Source: Streptococcus australis
GTDB taxonomy: Bacteria; Bacillota; Bacilli; Lactobacillales; Streptococcaceae
Assembly: GCF_019930045.1 (NCBI RefSeq)
Contig: NZ_JAHZQQ010000008.1
Span: 1 to 57,214, forward strand
DNA: 57,214 nt
Reading direction: 5' to 3'
Below the pieces are notes generated by a model that did not search any database, had not been told where the DNA came from, and was given only the letters and a program-made list of their open reading frames with translations. Numbering within the stretch: position 1 is the stretch's first letter; each line of letters starts with the position of its first letter. Shown here in pieces: positions 28,179 to 38,399 of this stretch. Position numbers and translations under genes: made by a program.

Positions 28179-29561
28179 TTACTCAACTTCTGGCATTTGG
28201 CGCACATCGACAAAGCGACCGGCTATTGCTGCTGCAGCGGCCATTGCGGGGCTACAGAGATGGGTCTTTGCCCCAAATCCTTGGCGGTCTTCAAAGTTTC
28301 GGTTGCTAGTAGAGGCACAGTGGACGCCATCCGGCACCTTGTCTGGATTCATCCCGAGACACATAGAGCATCCTGGATCACGCCATTCAAAGCCAGCATC
28401 CAGAAAGATCTTATCCAAACCCATTTTTTCCGCTGCTCGTTTGACAGGACGGGAACCTGGAACGACGATGGCGGTTAAATTAGGGGCAATTTTCTTCCCT
28501 TCTACGAAACGGGCAGCCAGTTGTAAATCACTGAGTCGGGCATTGGTACAAGATCCGATAAAGATATAGCCCAACTCGATGTCTGAAGCCTTTTGACCTG
28601 GTTGGAGATCCATGTAGGCATAGGCCCGTTCATCATTCATATCCCGAATTTCTGGAAAGGCTGTTTCCACGTCGACTCCCATAGAAGGGTTGGTCCCCCA
28701 GGTCACCATGGGTGCTAACTGGGATACATCGATGGTGATGACTCTATCATATGTCGCATCGTTGTCACTGACCAGGGACTGCCAATCGGCTACTGCAGCT
28801 TCAAAATCTTTTGGCACACATTCACGACCACGGAGATAGTCAAAAGTCGTCTCATCTGGATTCATAATCCCCATCTTAGAGCCGAATTCAATGGACATAT
28901 TGCAGATGGTCATCCGCTCTTCCATGGTGAGGCTATCGATTGCTTCCCCTCTATACTCGACCACATGGCCAACCCCACAGGCTACGCCATAACGAGCAAT
29001 CAAGGCCAAAATATAGTCCTTGGCATAAATCCCCTTCTGAGGCTTTCCAGTAAACTCGACCAAGAGCTTCTTCGGTTTGACCTGCCAGATGGTCTGAGTC
29101 GCAAAGACATGCTCCACCTCACTGGTCCCAATTCCAAAGGCAATGGCGCCGAAAGCTCCATGGGTCGCCGTATGGCTGTCTCCACAGACAATGAACTTTC
29201 CAGGCTGGGTACGTCCTGTTTCAGGACCAACCATATGGACAATTCCCTGTTTTTCTGAACCATGACCTGCATGATCGATCCCAAAGTCCTTGACATTTTC
29301 AGCTAATTTATCAATCTGAGCCTTGGAAATCACATCCCGGATATCATAAATGTTAACAGTCGGGACATTGTGATCAAAGGTTCCAAAGGTTAAATCTGGT
29401 CTCCGAACCCTTCTACCAGTGTCTCTAAGCCCTTGAAAAGCCTGGGGACTGGTCACCTCGTGGATATAGTGTTGGTCCACATACATGAGTTGGGGCTGGC
29501 CTTCCTCACCGGTCACTACATGCCGTTCCCAGATTTTATCAAAAATTGATTTTCCTGCCAT
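28179..29561 (-). CDS. leuC: 3-isopropylmalate dehydratase large subunit
   Basis: Fe-S catalytic subunit of isopropylmalate isomerase. The 460-residue protein carries the cluster cysteines in [10 protein letters not shown] and [10 protein letters not shown], and the [20 protein letters not shown] block. I chose [14 protein letters not shown] at 29561, with TGGAGG upstream, over the ATG at 29573. The ribosome site lies in the last codons of the DUF1294 gene, so the two are coupled. Confidence 0.96.
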   Translation of the reverse strand: MAGKSIFDKIWERHVVTGEEGQPQLMYVDQHYIHEVTSPQAFQGLRDTGRRVRRPDLTFGTFDHNVPTVNIYDIRDVISKAQIDKLAENVKDFGIDHAGHGSEKQGIVHMVGPETGRTQPGKFIVCGDSHTATHGAFGAIAFGIGTSEVEHVFATQTIWQVKPKKLLVEFTGKPQKGIYAKDYILALIARYGVACGVGHVVEYRGEAIDSLTMEERMTICNMSIEFGSKMGIMNPDETTFDYLRGRECVPKDFEAAVADWQSLVSDNDATYDRVITIDVSQLAPMVTWGTNPSMGVDVETAFPEIRDMNDERAYAYMDLQPGQKASDIELGYIFIGSCTNARLSDLQLAARFVEGKKIAPNLTAIVVPGSRPVKRAAEKMGLDKIFLDAGFEWRDPGCSMCLGMNPDKVPDGVHCASTSNRNFEDRQGFGAKTHLCSPAMAAAAAIAGRFVDVRQMPEVE

Positions 29562-29563
29562 CC

Positions 29564-29833
29564 TTACCTCCATAAAGCGTAGAGTGTGTAAAGTGTGAGA
29601 AGGGTTCCTAAGAGCCAGGTGACCTTAAAATACCACTTCTGTGTCTTGTGATGAAAGAGTAGCCCTCCTATCCAGGCTCCTAGCCCTCCAACTGCAAAAG
29701 CATAAAAGAGCAAGGTCTTTTCTGGTATCCGCCAAGTATTTCTTTTGGCCTTTTCCTTATCCACTCCGTAGAGAATCCCTACGAAGAGATTCCATAGAAG
29801 GATCAAGCCAGTAATCATTCCTTTTACACTCAT
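29564..29833 (-). CDS. DUF1294 family small membrane protein
   Basis: An 89-residue protein with about three membrane segments (5-23, 42-61, 70-86) and the family's W-R-I-P-E-x-T-L-L turn (33-41). Function unknown. The ATG overlaps the leuB stop (ATGA) and its end carries the leuC ribosome site, so it is fully embedded in the leu operon. A gene of this family between leuB and leuC is odd, because leucine synthesis needs no membrane protein. It may be a passenger or a transport accessory. Confidence 0.85.
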   Translation of the reverse strand: MSVKGMITGLILLWNLFVGILYGVDKEKAKRNTWRIPEKTLLFYAFAVGGLGAWIGGLLFHHKTQKWYFKVTWLLGTLLTLYTLYALWR

Positions 29834-30867
29834 AAGCGTTTTATAATCTCTTCTGTCATTTCTTTTGTCGAAGCACTGCCACCTAAGTCTCTCGTAAAGA
29901 TCCCTGCAGCAAGAGTCGCTTCCACTGCTTTTTCAATGCGGCTAGCATCTTCTTCTCGATCAAAACTTTCTCGCATCATCATGGCAACAGAGAGGATCAT
30001 CGAGACTGGATTGGCTACTCCTTGACCTGCAATATCTGGAGCTGATCCATGAATAGGCTCATACATGCTTGGACCTGACTCTGAATGGCTAGCCGATGGC
30101 ATGACCCCAAGAGTGCCAGACAAGACACTTGACTCGTCTGAAAGGATATCACCAAAGAGGTTTTCTGTCACGATGACATCAAAGCGAGAAGGATTGGTAA
30201 TCATGAGCATGGCTGCTGAGTCTACTAACTGGTGCTCCAGGGTCACATCCGGGAAGTCTTGAGCCACTCGATCAGCTACTTTTCTCCAAAGCTTGGAGGT
30301 TGCGAGGACATTTTGCTTATCAATGCTGGTGACTTTCTTGCGACGTCCCCGTGCAATCTCAAAAGCCTTCCGCACGATTCGCTCTACTTCTTCAACCGAG
30401 TATTCGTTGATATCCCGTGCTTGATTTTCTTCTAAGATATGCTCTCCGAAGTAGATCCCGCCGGTGAGCTCGCGAACCACTATGAAGTCCACACCATGGA
30501 TGCGCTCCTCCTTCAATGGAGAGAGGTGCTTGAGGGCATCGTAGATTTTGACCGGACGAATGTTGGCATAAAGGTTGAGCTCCTTACGAAGAGCTAACAA
30601 GCCTTGCTCCGGACGAATCGGTGCTTGGTCATACTGAGGACTTCCGATAGCCGCTAAGAGAATGGCATCCGCTTCCTTTGTAGCTTCTAGAGTAGAAGCT
30701 GGTAGAGGATGACCAGCCGCATCAATCCCTGCTCCCCCAAATGGATGAGCTTGGACTGAATAGTAAAAATTTGTTTTTTCTGCCACTGCTTTCAGCACGG
30801 ACAGGCCAGCCTCCATGATCTCTGGTCCAATCCCGTCTCCAGCTAGGGCGACAATCTTCTTCGTCAT
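29830..30867 (-). CDS. leuB: 3-isopropylmalate dehydrogenase
   Basis: Oxidises and decarboxylates 3-isopropylmalate with NAD. The 345-residue protein has ALAGDGIGPEIMEAG near the start, RELTGGIYFGE (about 132-142) and the metal/substrate block FGDILSDESSVLSGTLGVMPSAS (quoted in part: FGDILSDESS). The HGSAPDIAGQGVANP motif near 275-290 binds NAD. It is eleven bases downstream of leuA. Confidence 0.96.
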   Translation of the reverse strand: MTKKIVALAGDGIGPEIMEAGLSVLKAVAEKTNFYYSVQAHPFGGAGIDAAGHPLPASTLEATKEADAILLAAIGSPQYDQAPIRPEQGLLALRKELNLYANIRPVKIYDALKHLSPLKEERIHGVDFIVVRELTGGIYFGEHILEENQARDINEYSVEEVERIVRKAFEIARGRRKKVTSIDKQNVLATSKLWRKVADRVAQDFPDVTLEHQLVDSAAMLMITNPSRFDVIVTENLFGDILSDESSVLSGTLGVMPSASHSESGPSMYEPIHGSAPDIAGQGVANPVSMILSVAMMMRESFDREEDASRIEKAVEATLAAGIFTRDLGGSASTKEMTEEIIKRL

Positions 30868-30878
30868 AGTGTTCTCCT

Positions 30879-32441
30879 TTAGGCATCTGGTAGATCACGA
30901 TAGGATACAATGTGACCGATCTCTCCAGCATTCTCTTTTTGCACCAAGGTATTGGCATTGATATAGGCAATCGCTGACGCCTTCAATACGTCAAAGTCTA
31001 AACCAGAAGCATTAAAGATGGTATCCGTCGCTTCGTTTTCAACAGTGACCAGAACACGCGCTTGGGCATCAATCCCATCTGTCACCGCATCAATAGTGTA
31101 GGAAGTCAGGCGAACCTCTTGATGGAAGAATTGATCAATAGCATTAAAGATTGCTTCCACTGAACCTTGACCTTTGGCAAGGTATTCAAGAATTTCACCA
31201 TTTTCATTTTTCAGACTGACTGCTGCAGTGATGCTTTCATCTTCATTGGTTGTGAGACGAAGATCATCAAAGTGAAAGCCTTCTGGATTTTCCACTGCTG
31301 TACCGGCAACAAGGGCGCGGATATCGGCATCAGTGATCTCGTGTTTCTTGTCTGCCAGAGATTTGAACTTAGCAAACAATGGCTGGATGTCTTCTTCTGT
31401 GAATTCCAGTCCCAACTCATGCAGTTTTTCGACAAAGGCATGGCGACCAGACAATTTTCCAAGAGGGAGGCTATTGCTCTTGACACCCACCAACTCAGGA
31501 GTGATGATTTCATAGGTAAGAGGATTTTTAAGGACTCCATCCTGGTGAATCCCAGACTCGTGTGAGAAGGCATTGCCGCCAATAACCGCCTTGTTTTTAG
31601 GAATTGGAATCCCAGAGTAACGAGAGACCAACTCAGAGGTGTTGATGGTTTCATTAAGGACAATCGGACTCTCCACTTGGAAATAGTCTTCGCGAATATT
31701 AAGGGCGACCGCTACTTCTTCAAGTGCAGCATTTCCAGCCCGTTCCCCGATGCCATTTATGGTCCCTTCGACACGACCAGCTCCATTCTTGACAGCGGCG
31801 AGGCTATTAGCCACCGCCATTCCTAGATCATCATGGCAATGAGGGGAATAGATAATCTCACGATCTGTCTTGACATGGTCAATCAAGTATTTGAAAATGG
31901 CTCCGTACTCTGCTGGTGTCGTGAAACCGACTGTATCAGGAATATTGATGTAGCTAGCACCAGCATCGACCGCAGTCTGGACGACTTGCAAGAGGAAATC
32001 CAACTCCGTCCGTGTCGCATCTTCGGGCGAGAATTCAACAACTTCAAACTTAGAACGCGCATAAGAAACGTGTTCCTTGATCGCTTCAAGAATTTCTTCC
32101 TTGGTCTTGTTGAGTTTAAACTCCCGGTGAATGGGACTGGTTGCGATAAAGACATGAATTTGCGGATACTTAGCATCCTTCAAAGCTTCATAGCAAGCAT
32201 CGATATCGGATTTAACAGAACGTGCCAAGCCTGTTACTGCTGTCTTCGTCAAGACCTTTGCAATTTCCTGCACAGCTGTGAAGGAATCCGGACTGGCTGC
32301 TGGAAAGCCCGCTTCAATCGCAGATATGCCCCACTTTTCCAATTGCTTAGCAATGGCAATCTTTTCTTTGATAGAAAAATTAACTCCAGGAGTCTGTTCT
32401 CCATCCCGAAGACTGGTATCTAAAAATTCAACTTTACGCAT
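30879..32441 (-). CDS. leuA: 2-isopropylmalate synthase
   Basis: Condenses acetyl-CoA with 2-ketoisovalerate, the committed step of leucine synthesis. The 520-residue long form has the catalytic barrel ([16 protein letters not shown] at 8-23; [13 protein letters not shown] near 200) and a complete C-terminal regulatory domain (about 390-520), which usually mediates leucine feedback inhibition. GAGGAG precedes the ATG. It is the first gene of the operon and is preceded by an attenuator with a leucine-rich leader peptide. Confidence 0.96.
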   Translation of the reverse strand: MRKVEFLDTSLRDGEQTPGVNFSIKEKIAIAKQLEKWGISAIEAGFPAASPDSFTAVQEIAKVLTKTAVTGLARSVKSDIDACYEALKDAKYPQIHVFIATSPIHREFKLNKTKEEILEAIKEHVSYARSKFEVVEFSPEDATRTELDFLLQVVQTAVDAGASYINIPDTVGFTTPAEYGAIFKYLIDHVKTDREIIYSPHCHDDLGMAVANSLAAVKNGAGRVEGTINGIGERAGNAALEEVAVALNIREDYFQVESPIVLNETINTSELVSRYSGIPIPKNKAVIGGNAFSHESGIHQDGVLKNPLTYEIITPELVGVKSNSLPLGKLSGRHAFVEKLHELGLEFTEEDIQPLFAKFKSLADKKHEITDADIRALVAGTAVENPEGFHFDDLRLTTNEDESITAAVSLKNENGEILEYLAKGQGSVEAIFNAIDQFFHQEVRLTSYTIDAVTDGIDAQARVLVTVENEATDTIFNASGLDFDVLKASAIAYINANTLVQKENAGEIGHIVSYRDLPDA

Positions 32442-32470
32442 AGGGTCTCCTCTTTTCTAAACATAGTGAA

Positions 32471-32510
32471 TAAAATAAAAACATCTCGCCAGTTACCTAA
32501 GCGAGATGTT
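32471..32510 (-). terminator. leu operon attenuator terminator
   Basis: ACATCTCGC pairs with GCGAGATGT around a ten-base loop, followed by TTTTTATTTTAT. It lies 30 bases before leuA. Upstream GGGCTAGTGC pairs with GCATTAGTCC (10 bp), and AAGCGGGAG can pair with CTCGCTT of the terminator arm, giving a plausible antiterminator. Confidence 0.8.
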
Positions 32511-32555
32511 TTGTTACTCCCGCTTGGTAAGCCAAACAGGACTAATGCTTTTGCA

Positions 32556-32609
32556 CTAGCCCGAGTACCTCAACAACAAAGCGAATTGAATAAACTTAGC
32601 TGTTTTCAT
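32556..32609 (-). CDS. leuL: leu leader peptide (17 residues)
   Basis: The peptide reads MKTAKFIQFALLLRYSG. Three consecutive leucine codons (TTG TTG TTG) lie just before the first hairpin arm, and the TAG stop sits inside that arm. AAGGAG precedes the ATG at good spacing. This is the expected layout for ribosome stalling at leucine codons when charged tRNA-Leu is scarce. Confidence 0.82.
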   Translation of the reverse strand: MKTAKFIQFALLLRYSG

Positions 32610-32645
32610 GTTTGACTTTCTCCTTTGATTGATGTCTTGTTTAGT

Positions 32646-32674
32646 ATTTTAGCATAGGGAAAATTGAATGTCAA
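32646..32674 (-). promoter_or_regulatory. leu operon promoter
   Basis: TTGACA, a 17-base spacer and TAAAAT lie about 40 bases upstream of the leader peptide start. Together with the leader and terminator this accounts for the 314-base gap before leuA. Confidence 0.85.
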
Positions 32675-32717
32675 GAATTTTCTATAATATTCTGAATTTT
32701 TTGAATAGAAACAAAAT

Positions 32718-32750
32718 AAAGACGAAAGTCGCTTTCTTGCTTTCGTCTGC
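32718..32750 (-). terminator. Terminator after the ypmR-ypmS pair
   Basis: GACGAAAG pairs with CTTTCGTC, then TTTATTTT on the minus strand, just beyond the YpmS stop. Confidence 0.75.
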
Positions 32751-32755
32751 TAGTC

Positions 32756-33412
32756 TTATTTTTTCCTGTAGAGATCAAAGATGATTTGATCATTGTATAG
32801 ATCAATGGTATTGGCCTTGACATAAAAATCCATCTCGTTTTTAATCTTGGCTAGTTCAATCTTGATCGTCGCTTCTTTGCTATCAATTTTTACAAAGTCA
32901 GGTAGATCCTTGTTTGTAGACAGCACCTGCATCACGGTCTTCTTAGGAAGTTTCAAGGTCCCAACTGAAAAATCCTTGAGGGTCAAGAGGATACTTCCAT
33001 CCTCTAGCTTACTTGGCTGGAAATAGATATAGAGGGGGTATTCCTTTCCTAAAAAGTCCATCTTCCCCTCTAGTAACATCTGTTGATTGTCTGCATAAAG
33101 TTGATAATCACTCAAATGATAACTTTTAAGCATGACCTTGATGGTTTCATTTAGTTGAGCCCTGGTTGTGGTCATACTACCGATCTTGACGTCTCCTTCT
33201 TGGCTAGAAGTCTGTAGTTGACGGACATCCTCTCGTACCGTTGAGAAGCGAGCCCATATGACTAGACTTGTAGCGAATAAGAAACTAACCAAGCCAAGAA
33301 AGAGCCATTTCCAGATGTTGATAGGCGTTTTTTCTCGTCTTTCCTTAAAATGAGGCCCTGTGGTTGGTGGCTTGACCTTCTTTTCAATTGAACCATTTTT
33401 TCTCAGTTGCAT
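32756..33412 (-). CDS. YpmS family (DUF2140) membrane-anchored protein
   Basis: A 218-residue protein with a basic cytoplasmic N-terminus, one membrane segment at about 33-51, and an extracellular domain rich in beta strands (residues 70-218). It matches the YpmS family of unknown function. It overlaps the lipase-like gene by 29 bases, and its ribosome site GGAGAAAATAC is inside that gene. The ypmR-ypmS pairing is conserved in Firmicutes, which suggests they act together at the cell surface. Confidence 0.85.
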   Translation of the reverse strand: MQLRKNGSIEKKVKPPTTGPHFKERREKTPINIWKWLFLGLVSFLFATSLVIWARFSTVREDVRQLQTSSQEGDVKIGSMTTTRAQLNETIKVMLKSYHLSDYQLYADNQQMLLEGKMDFLGKEYPLYIYFQPSKLEDGSILLTLKDFSVGTLKLPKKTVMQVLSTNKDLPDFVKIDSKEATIKIELAKIKNEMDFYVKANTIDLYNDQIIFDLYRKK

Positions 33413-34223
33413 GTATTTTCTCCAGTACAGCTTCTTTCATGATCTCATAGCCTGTTTGATTAGGATGGAAACTATCCTCGTCATACAAGGCATCGTTGGT
33501 CACAGTTTCTTTTTCTAATTCGCTCTCTGTCACCCCACTCTTGCCATCAATACCCTTATAGAGGAGGTCATTGATTGGAACAAAGTAGACTCCTTGATAG
33601 GCAGAGAGGGTCTCCTCCGTTCTTTGGTTCCACTGATCGACAAGGGTCTGCAATTCCGTTAGATCGGGGAAGTTGAGATACAAGGGATTATAGATTCCCA
33701 CCACGTAAACGGGAAGATCCGGGTTGTCCTTGCGGGCCAATTCGATGATCTGTTTGAGATTTTTCTCATAGGCCTTCGATGCTTTTTCAAAGCGGTCCAG
33801 ATCTAAGTTACTGGTATCCTCAAGAATGGCCTTTCGCAGATCATTACCCCCGACAGTAATCGTCAGTAACTGAGCCCGCTTCAGATCCTTTCGAATCTCC
33901 TTTTTCTCCCGTATGCGTGACAAAATTTGACTACTCGTGTTGCCAGAAACACCATAGTTGATCGCTTTGAATTCAAAACCGGATTCATTGGTCAAACTCT
34001 GAGCGAGCAGAGGAACAAAACCACCTTGATTGGTGCTATCTCCTACGCCTTTGGTCAAGGAATCACCAATCGCTACATAGGTGACTGTCTTTTTCTTTGC
34101 ACTTGTTGACTGTTTGGTCATCACTGGTTCTGCCGAAGGAAGGAGCCAATTGACCAGAAAAAAGCAGACCAGAAAAGTGACCAAACAATACAAGATCATC
34201 TCTAGTATTTTTCTACTATTCAT
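33384..34223 (-). CDS. SGNH/GDSL-family lipase-like protein (YpmR type)
   Basis: A 279-residue membrane-anchored hydrolase with one membrane segment at about 9-29. The SGNH blocks are clear: GDSLTKGVGD with Ser55 (block I), G in YGVSGNTSSQ (block II), GGNDLRKA (block III) and D-S-F-H-P-N-Q-T-G-Y near 257-266 (block V, with the Asp and His). Likely an extracellular esterase; the substrate is unknown. Preceded by GAGGAG. It follows pyrC by 53 bases. Confidence 0.88.
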   Translation of the reverse strand: MNSRKILEMILYCLVTFLVCFFLVNWLLPSAEPVMTKQSTSAKKKTVTYVAIGDSLTKGVGDSTNQGGFVPLLAQSLTNESGFEFKAINYGVSGNTSSQILSRIREKKEIRKDLKRAQLLTITVGGNDLRKAILEDTSNLDLDRFEKASKAYEKNLKQIIELARKDNPDLPVYVVGIYNPLYLNFPDLTELQTLVDQWNQRTEETLSAYQGVYFVPINDLLYKGIDGKSGVTESELEKETVTNDALYDEDSFHPNQTGYEIMKEAVLEKIHATEKKWFN

Positions 34224-34276
34224 ATACTCCTCATTCGTCCAGCTTTCAATTTGACTTTCTTATTTTTAAGTCAGGT

Positions 34277-35545
34277 TTAGGCTTGGTAGACAATCTTGCC
34301 CTGGCAGATGGTATAAGCCACCTGTCCCTTGAGGGATTCACCGACAAACGGGGAATTGGCTGCCTTGGAAGCAAAATGATCAGACACTAGACGGTCAGCA
34401 GTCGGATCAAAGATCACAATATCCGCTGGGCCACCGACTTCCAAAAAGCCCGCTTCAAAGTTATATAATTTAGCGGGATTATAGGTCATTTTTTCTAAGA
34501 GTTCCATCAAGCCGAGCTCTCCTGCATGGACCAAATAGGTCAAACCAAGCGATAGAGAGGTCTCTAATCCTGTCATGCCGGAAGGAGCCTTGGTGATATC
34601 GGCTACGTTCTTTTCATCCGCATGATGAGGTGCGTGGTCCGTTGCGATTACGGTAATGACTCCTGACTTCAAGCCTTCGATGACTGCACGACGGTCCTCT
34701 TCCCGACGAAGAGGCGGATTCATCTTGGCATTGCTTCCCTTAGACAACAAGAGGTCTTCCGTCTTAGAAAAATGCTGAGGAGCTACTTCTGCTGTCACAG
34801 GAGCGCCGATTGCTTGAGCAAACTCAACTACCTTCACACTCTCAGCTTTAGAAAGGTGTTGGATGTGGAGGTGGCCTCCTGTCGCGTGAGCAATCATAGC
34901 ATCACGCGCTGCCATAGAGTATTCTGCTACACCAGTCGCACCGCAAACCTTGAAGTGTTCCCGAGCAATGTGCTCATTGAGTCCTAGAATGCCGTTCAAC
35001 TCTGGATCTTCTTCGTGGAGACTAATGAAGGTCCCCAGACGTTTTGCTTCTTCCAAGGCTTGACGGACTACCTTGGTACTTTGCAACGGAATCCCATCAT
35101 CTGAGAAACCGACAGCCCCAGCCTGTAACAATCCTTCAAAGTCAGTGAGATGTTGGCCATCAAAGTTCTTGGTAACCGTCGCTACGGTTTTAACATGGAT
35201 GGCTTCCTTAGCGGCAGAATCCAAGACTTCTTTTAAGGTCACGGCATCCGAAATGGTTGGAGTGGTATTAGCCATCATGACGACTGTCGTAAAACCACCA
35301 GCCGCAGCAGCAAGAGCTCCAGTGTGAATATCCTCCTTGTGGGTCTGACCTGGTTCCCGGAAGTGAACGTGAATGTCCACCAAACCTGGCGCTACCACCT
35401 TGCCACTCGCATCGATAACTTGGGCACCCTCATAAGAAAGAGATGGACCCATTTCTACAATTTTCCCCTGATCTACCAAGAGATCACATATTTGGTCCAA
35501 ACCAGTTTTCGGATCCATTACCCGACCATTTTTAATGACTAACAT
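34277..35545 (-). CDS. pyrC: Dihydroorotase
   Basis: Zinc enzyme that cyclises carbamoyl-aspartate to dihydroorotate in UMP synthesis. The 422-residue type I protein has the metal motif [17 protein letters not shown] (57-73) and a later [12 protein letters not shown] block (about 304-315). It is in the string ung-mutX-pyrC-ypmR-ypmS, 11 bases after mutX. Unlike pyrK and pyrF it has no PyrR attenuator of its own here. Confidence 0.96.
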   Translation of the reverse strand: MLVIKNGRVMDPKTGLDQICDLLVDQGKIVEMGPSLSYEGAQVIDASGKVVAPGLVDIHVHFREPGQTHKEDIHTGALAAAAGGFTTVVMMANTTPTISDAVTLKEVLDSAAKEAIHVKTVATVTKNFDGQHLTDFEGLLQAGAVGFSDDGIPLQSTKVVRQALEEAKRLGTFISLHEEDPELNGILGLNEHIAREHFKVCGATGVAEYSMAARDAMIAHATGGHLHIQHLSKAESVKVVEFAQAIGAPVTAEVAPQHFSKTEDLLLSKGSNAKMNPPLRREEDRRAVIEGLKSGVITVIATDHAPHHADEKNVADITKAPSGMTGLETSLSLGLTYLVHAGELGLMELLEKMTYNPAKLYNFEAGFLEVGGPADIVIFDPTADRLVSDHFASKAANSPFVGESLKGQVAYTICQGKIVYQA

Positions 35546-35556
35546 CTTCTACTCCT

Positions 35557-36021
35557 TTAATCATAGAAATCAACATGGGTCTCTAGCAAGTGATCCCCAT
35601 CATAGCGGAACATAGCTGAAAAGAAGGGTTTATCCTCTAAGAGCCACTCGACAAAGGTGTGGTCCCCCTCCCAAGTTGGCTTACTTAAGACTTGATCATA
35701 AGGTACCCACTCCAGTGTCCCTTCGTTACACTCGATCAGTTCTCCCTCAAAGTCTGTCACCTTGAAGACATAGGTGTACCAATCCAGATCAGGAGTAAAT
35801 TCAGGGAAGGTAATGATCCCTTTCAAGACTGGCTTGGCCTTCAGGCCTGTCTCCTCAAAAATCTCACGCGCAGCACACTCCTGTGGTGTTTCTCCAGGTT
35901 CTAATTTTCCACCAACCCCGATCCATTTACCTTCATGGACATCATTGGGCTTTTTATTGCGATGCAACATGAGAAATTCTTTCCCATTGTCGATATAACA
36001 AATCGTTGCTAATTGTGGCAT
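35557..36021 (-). CDS. mutX: Nudix hydrolase, MutX-like 8-oxo-dGTP diphosphatase
   Basis: A 154-residue Nudix protein. The Nudix box is complete: GGKLEPGETPQECAAREIFE followed by ETGL (about 37-60), with the metal-binding REIFEE core. It probably hydrolyses oxidised purine nucleotides, as the streptococcal MutX does. It lies between ung and pyrC with short gaps (9 and 11 bases), so DNA-repair and pyrimidine genes share a transcript. Confidence 0.88.
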   Translation of the reverse strand: MPQLATICYIDNGKEFLMLHRNKKPNDVHEGKWIGVGGKLEPGETPQECAAREIFEETGLKAKPVLKGIITFPEFTPDLDWYTYVFKVTDFEGELIECNEGTLEWVPYDQVLSKPTWEGDHTFVEWLLEDKPFFSAMFRYDGDHLLETHVDFYD

Positions 36022-36030
36022 TTCTTTCTC

Positions 36031-36684
36031 CTATCTTAACCAATCAATTGGCTCGCGTCCCGCCTCTGTCAAAAATTGATTGGTTTTTGAAAAGGGTTGG
36101 GTCCCAAAGAATCCTCGGTAGGCTGATAAGGGACTTGGGTGAGCAGATTCAAGGACCAAATGTCGATCGTGGGTAATCAGAGGCTTTTTCTTACGGGCAT
36201 AAGATCCCCAGAGGATAAAGACTACGGGCTCCTCCAACTCATTGACCACCTTGATCACAGCATCTGTGAATGGCTCCCAAATTTGTCCCGCATGACCATT
36301 GGCCTGACCAGCAGGAACCGTCAAGCAGGCATTGAGCAAGAGCACCCCTTGCTCTGCCCAAGAGGTCAGATCATGGGAACGCTTCTCCCCAATGTCTGAG
36401 CTCAATTCTTTGAGAATATTTTGTAAAGAAGGGGGGGCTGGGACATGATCCGGCACAGAAAAGCTTAAGCCTTGCGCTTGGTCCGGTCCGTGGTAGGGAT
36501 CTTGGCCTAAAATCAAGACCTTGACCTGCTCCATCTCAGTCGTCTGCAAGGCCTTAAAGACCTTGTCACGAGGTGGATAAACCATCCCTTTGCTATAGAC
36601 CTCATTCATAAAGTCATTAATCTGATGAAAATACCCTTCCGGAAGATGGGATTTGATGGCTTCATGCCAGGGGGAATGTTGCAT
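36031..36684 (-). CDS. ung: Uracil-DNA glycosylase
   Basis: Removes uracil from DNA. The 217-residue family 1 enzyme has the catalytic water-activating [19 protein letters not shown] block (Asp62), [16 protein letters not shown], and the DNA-intercalation loop [13 protein letters not shown] near the C-terminus. It is the first gene of the ung-mutX-pyrC string. A TGGTATAAT extended -10 lies upstream (36724-36732). Confidence 0.97.
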   Translation of the reverse strand: MQHSPWHEAIKSHLPEGYFHQINDFMNEVYSKGMVYPPRDKVFKALQTTEMEQVKVLILGQDPYHGPDQAQGLSFSVPDHVPAPPSLQNILKELSSDIGEKRSHDLTSWAEQGVLLLNACLTVPAGQANGHAGQIWEPFTDAVIKVVNELEEPVVFILWGSYARKKKPLITHDRHLVLESAHPSPLSAYRGFFGTQPFSKTNQFLTEAGREPIDWLR

Positions 36685-36752
36685 GGAAACTCTCCGCTAT
36701 CCAATAAATTCTTACCTTTCATTATACCACATTTGATACAGATCCACTGGAT

Positions 36753-36785
36753 AAAAAAGAGGCTGGACCATTTTATCCAACCTCT
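36753..36785 (-). terminator. Terminator after the membrane glycosyltransferase gene
   Basis: AGAGGTTGGA pairs with TCCAGCCTCT and is followed by T residues on the minus strand, 30 bases beyond the stop of the gene at 36815. Confidence 0.8.
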
Positions 36786-36814
36786 GGTTCTGCCTGTTAA
36801 ACAAGCGAGAGTTT

Positions 36815-38320
36815 TTATGTATTTTCTTTCTTGCTGAATCCTGCTAGACCGATCGAAGCCACTAGCAAAATTTGTGGCAAGAATTGGATGAGGTAGCGGG
36901 TCTTCCCACCTTCAAAGATGGTTAAGAAGAGCAAACCACCAAAGACCGCTAAGGAAAGGAAATTGAAGGCATCTGTATCTCGACGTTTGAGATAAGCCCC
37001 AAGCAAGCCAGCTGATAGGACGATCCAAATCAACTGTTTTACAAATTCATAATACTTGTACTGTGGGCGATCCGTGCTGAGGAAATAGGTTCGCACCCAT
37101 TTAGCCAGACTACTATTTTTGGTGAGTGGGGCATAGAGAGGATTAATATAAGGCGTCTTCTCAAACTCTACATCTCGGTATAGCCAACCCAGGGTGCCTT
37201 CTGCTACCGTCAAAGATTGCTTGTAATAGATATGCCCAATCAAACCGAAAGGTCCGTACTCCTTGAGGCGGCGTTTGATTTCTTTTATGACATTTTCCTT
37301 CTTAAAGAGACCATTGTTGTAGTCCGAGCGCTTGTCCTCATCGATATAAGCCAGCAAGCCCTCTTTCATATCTTCTTGGTTATGCCCCATATCCGTCAAG
37401 CCTAGATTGATAAACAAGAGTGGTCCTTTGGCCAGCCCTTCTTCTTTCAGAATCGGCACAACTGTTTGATGATTGACCGCTGTGTTCAATCCTGCAAAGA
37501 CAAATCCCGTCGTCATCACTGTCACCGTAGCAATCTTGCCAAAGGCCTTCCAGTTTCCTCTAAAGAAGAGGACAGCCCAAAAGGCAATCATGACAATAAT
37601 CGTCGTTGGACGGATCAACATGGTCACGCCAGATAAAATCCCTAAAGCAAACATCTTCTTCCAAGAGACCCTTGCTTGGTTTTCCTCTAAGAGATCCAAG
37701 GCCCACCACAATTGAAGAGCGATCAAAGGAAGCGGAGGAATATCCGTATACATGGAATAGAAATAAGGCGAGTAACAGATCAAGCTGACATAAAAGAGAT
37801 AAACTAGATCAGCTGTTTTCTGATTGAAATGCTTCTGGGACAGTTTGTACAAGAGGGCGGCACCCAGATTGACATAGAGCATATTGAGAGCCTGCATAAC
37901 CCACAAACCGCTAGAACCGAATAAAACATAGAAAAATTTCTCGTAAAGAAAGAGCGGAATATTATTGGGATTGCGACTGAGGTAGTTGGTGATGGAAGAT
38001 TGTTTAAGAAGATCAAAAGCGCCCTTAAAAACAACCGCGGCATCCCGACGGATCAAAAGCTCCGCACAAACCATAAAGATCAACTGACAGATGATCGCGC
38101 CAAGCAAGAAGCCTATTTTATGACGGGTCAACCAAACAATGGCTCTTTTTACCCCATCGCGTTTCAACCAAGCTAGCAGAAATAGCAATCCAGCACCTAA
38201 AATGGCTAGCCATGAAATCTCTCTCAGATAGGTCACACTGATCAAGAACCAGTGGACCATCACTAGCAACATGACAACATGAAGCATCCCAAATAGAATA
38301 CGTTTACTTTTCGATAACAT
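36815..38320 (-). CDS. Polytopic membrane protein, glycosyltransferase family 39-like
   Basis: A 501-residue protein with about 10-12 membrane segments and a large loop near 45-130. The acidic/arginine pair RRDAA (91-95) in the first extracytoplasmic loop and the NIPLFLYEKFFY region resemble GT-C (PMT/ArnT-like) enzymes, which move a sugar from a polyprenyl carrier. Substrate unknown. The mRNA may be leaderless because TATAAT ends six bases before ATG 38320; a second start is possible at Met12 (weak TTTGGG site). Monocistronic. Confidence 0.72.
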   Translation of the reverse strand: MLSKSKRILFGMLHVVMLLVMVHWFLISVTYLREISWLAILGAGLLFLLAWLKRDGVKRAIVWLTRHKIGFLLGAIICQLIFMVCAELLIRRDAAVVFKGAFDLLKQSSITNYLSRNPNNIPLFLYEKFFYVLFGSSGLWVMQALNMLYVNLGAALLYKLSQKHFNQKTADLVYLFYVSLICYSPYFYSMYTDIPPLPLIALQLWWALDLLEENQARVSWKKMFALGILSGVTMLIRPTTIIVMIAFWAVLFFRGNWKAFGKIATVTVMTTGFVFAGLNTAVNHQTVVPILKEEGLAKGPLLFINLGLTDMGHNQEDMKEGLLAYIDEDKRSDYNNGLFKKENVIKEIKRRLKEYGPFGLIGHIYYKQSLTVAEGTLGWLYRDVEFEKTPYINPLYAPLTKNSSLAKWVRTYFLSTDRPQYKYYEFVKQLIWIVLSAGLLGAYLKRRDTDAFNFLSLAVFGGLLFLTIFEGGKTRYLIQFLPQILLVASIGLAGFSKKENT

Positions 38321-38332
38321 AGGTCCATTATA
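38321..38332 (-). promoter_or_regulatory. Extended -10 box six bases before the glycosyltransferase start
   Basis: TGATATAAT, then GGACCT, then ATG. The transcript should begin at or beside the start codon. The plsY and LysR genes show the same spacing. Confidence 0.65.
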
Positions 38333-38399
38333 TCAAAAAAACAGCATTTCTGCTGTTTTGGGCTGACATCAAATCATTTAGGTTGAGGAATTTTCTTTA

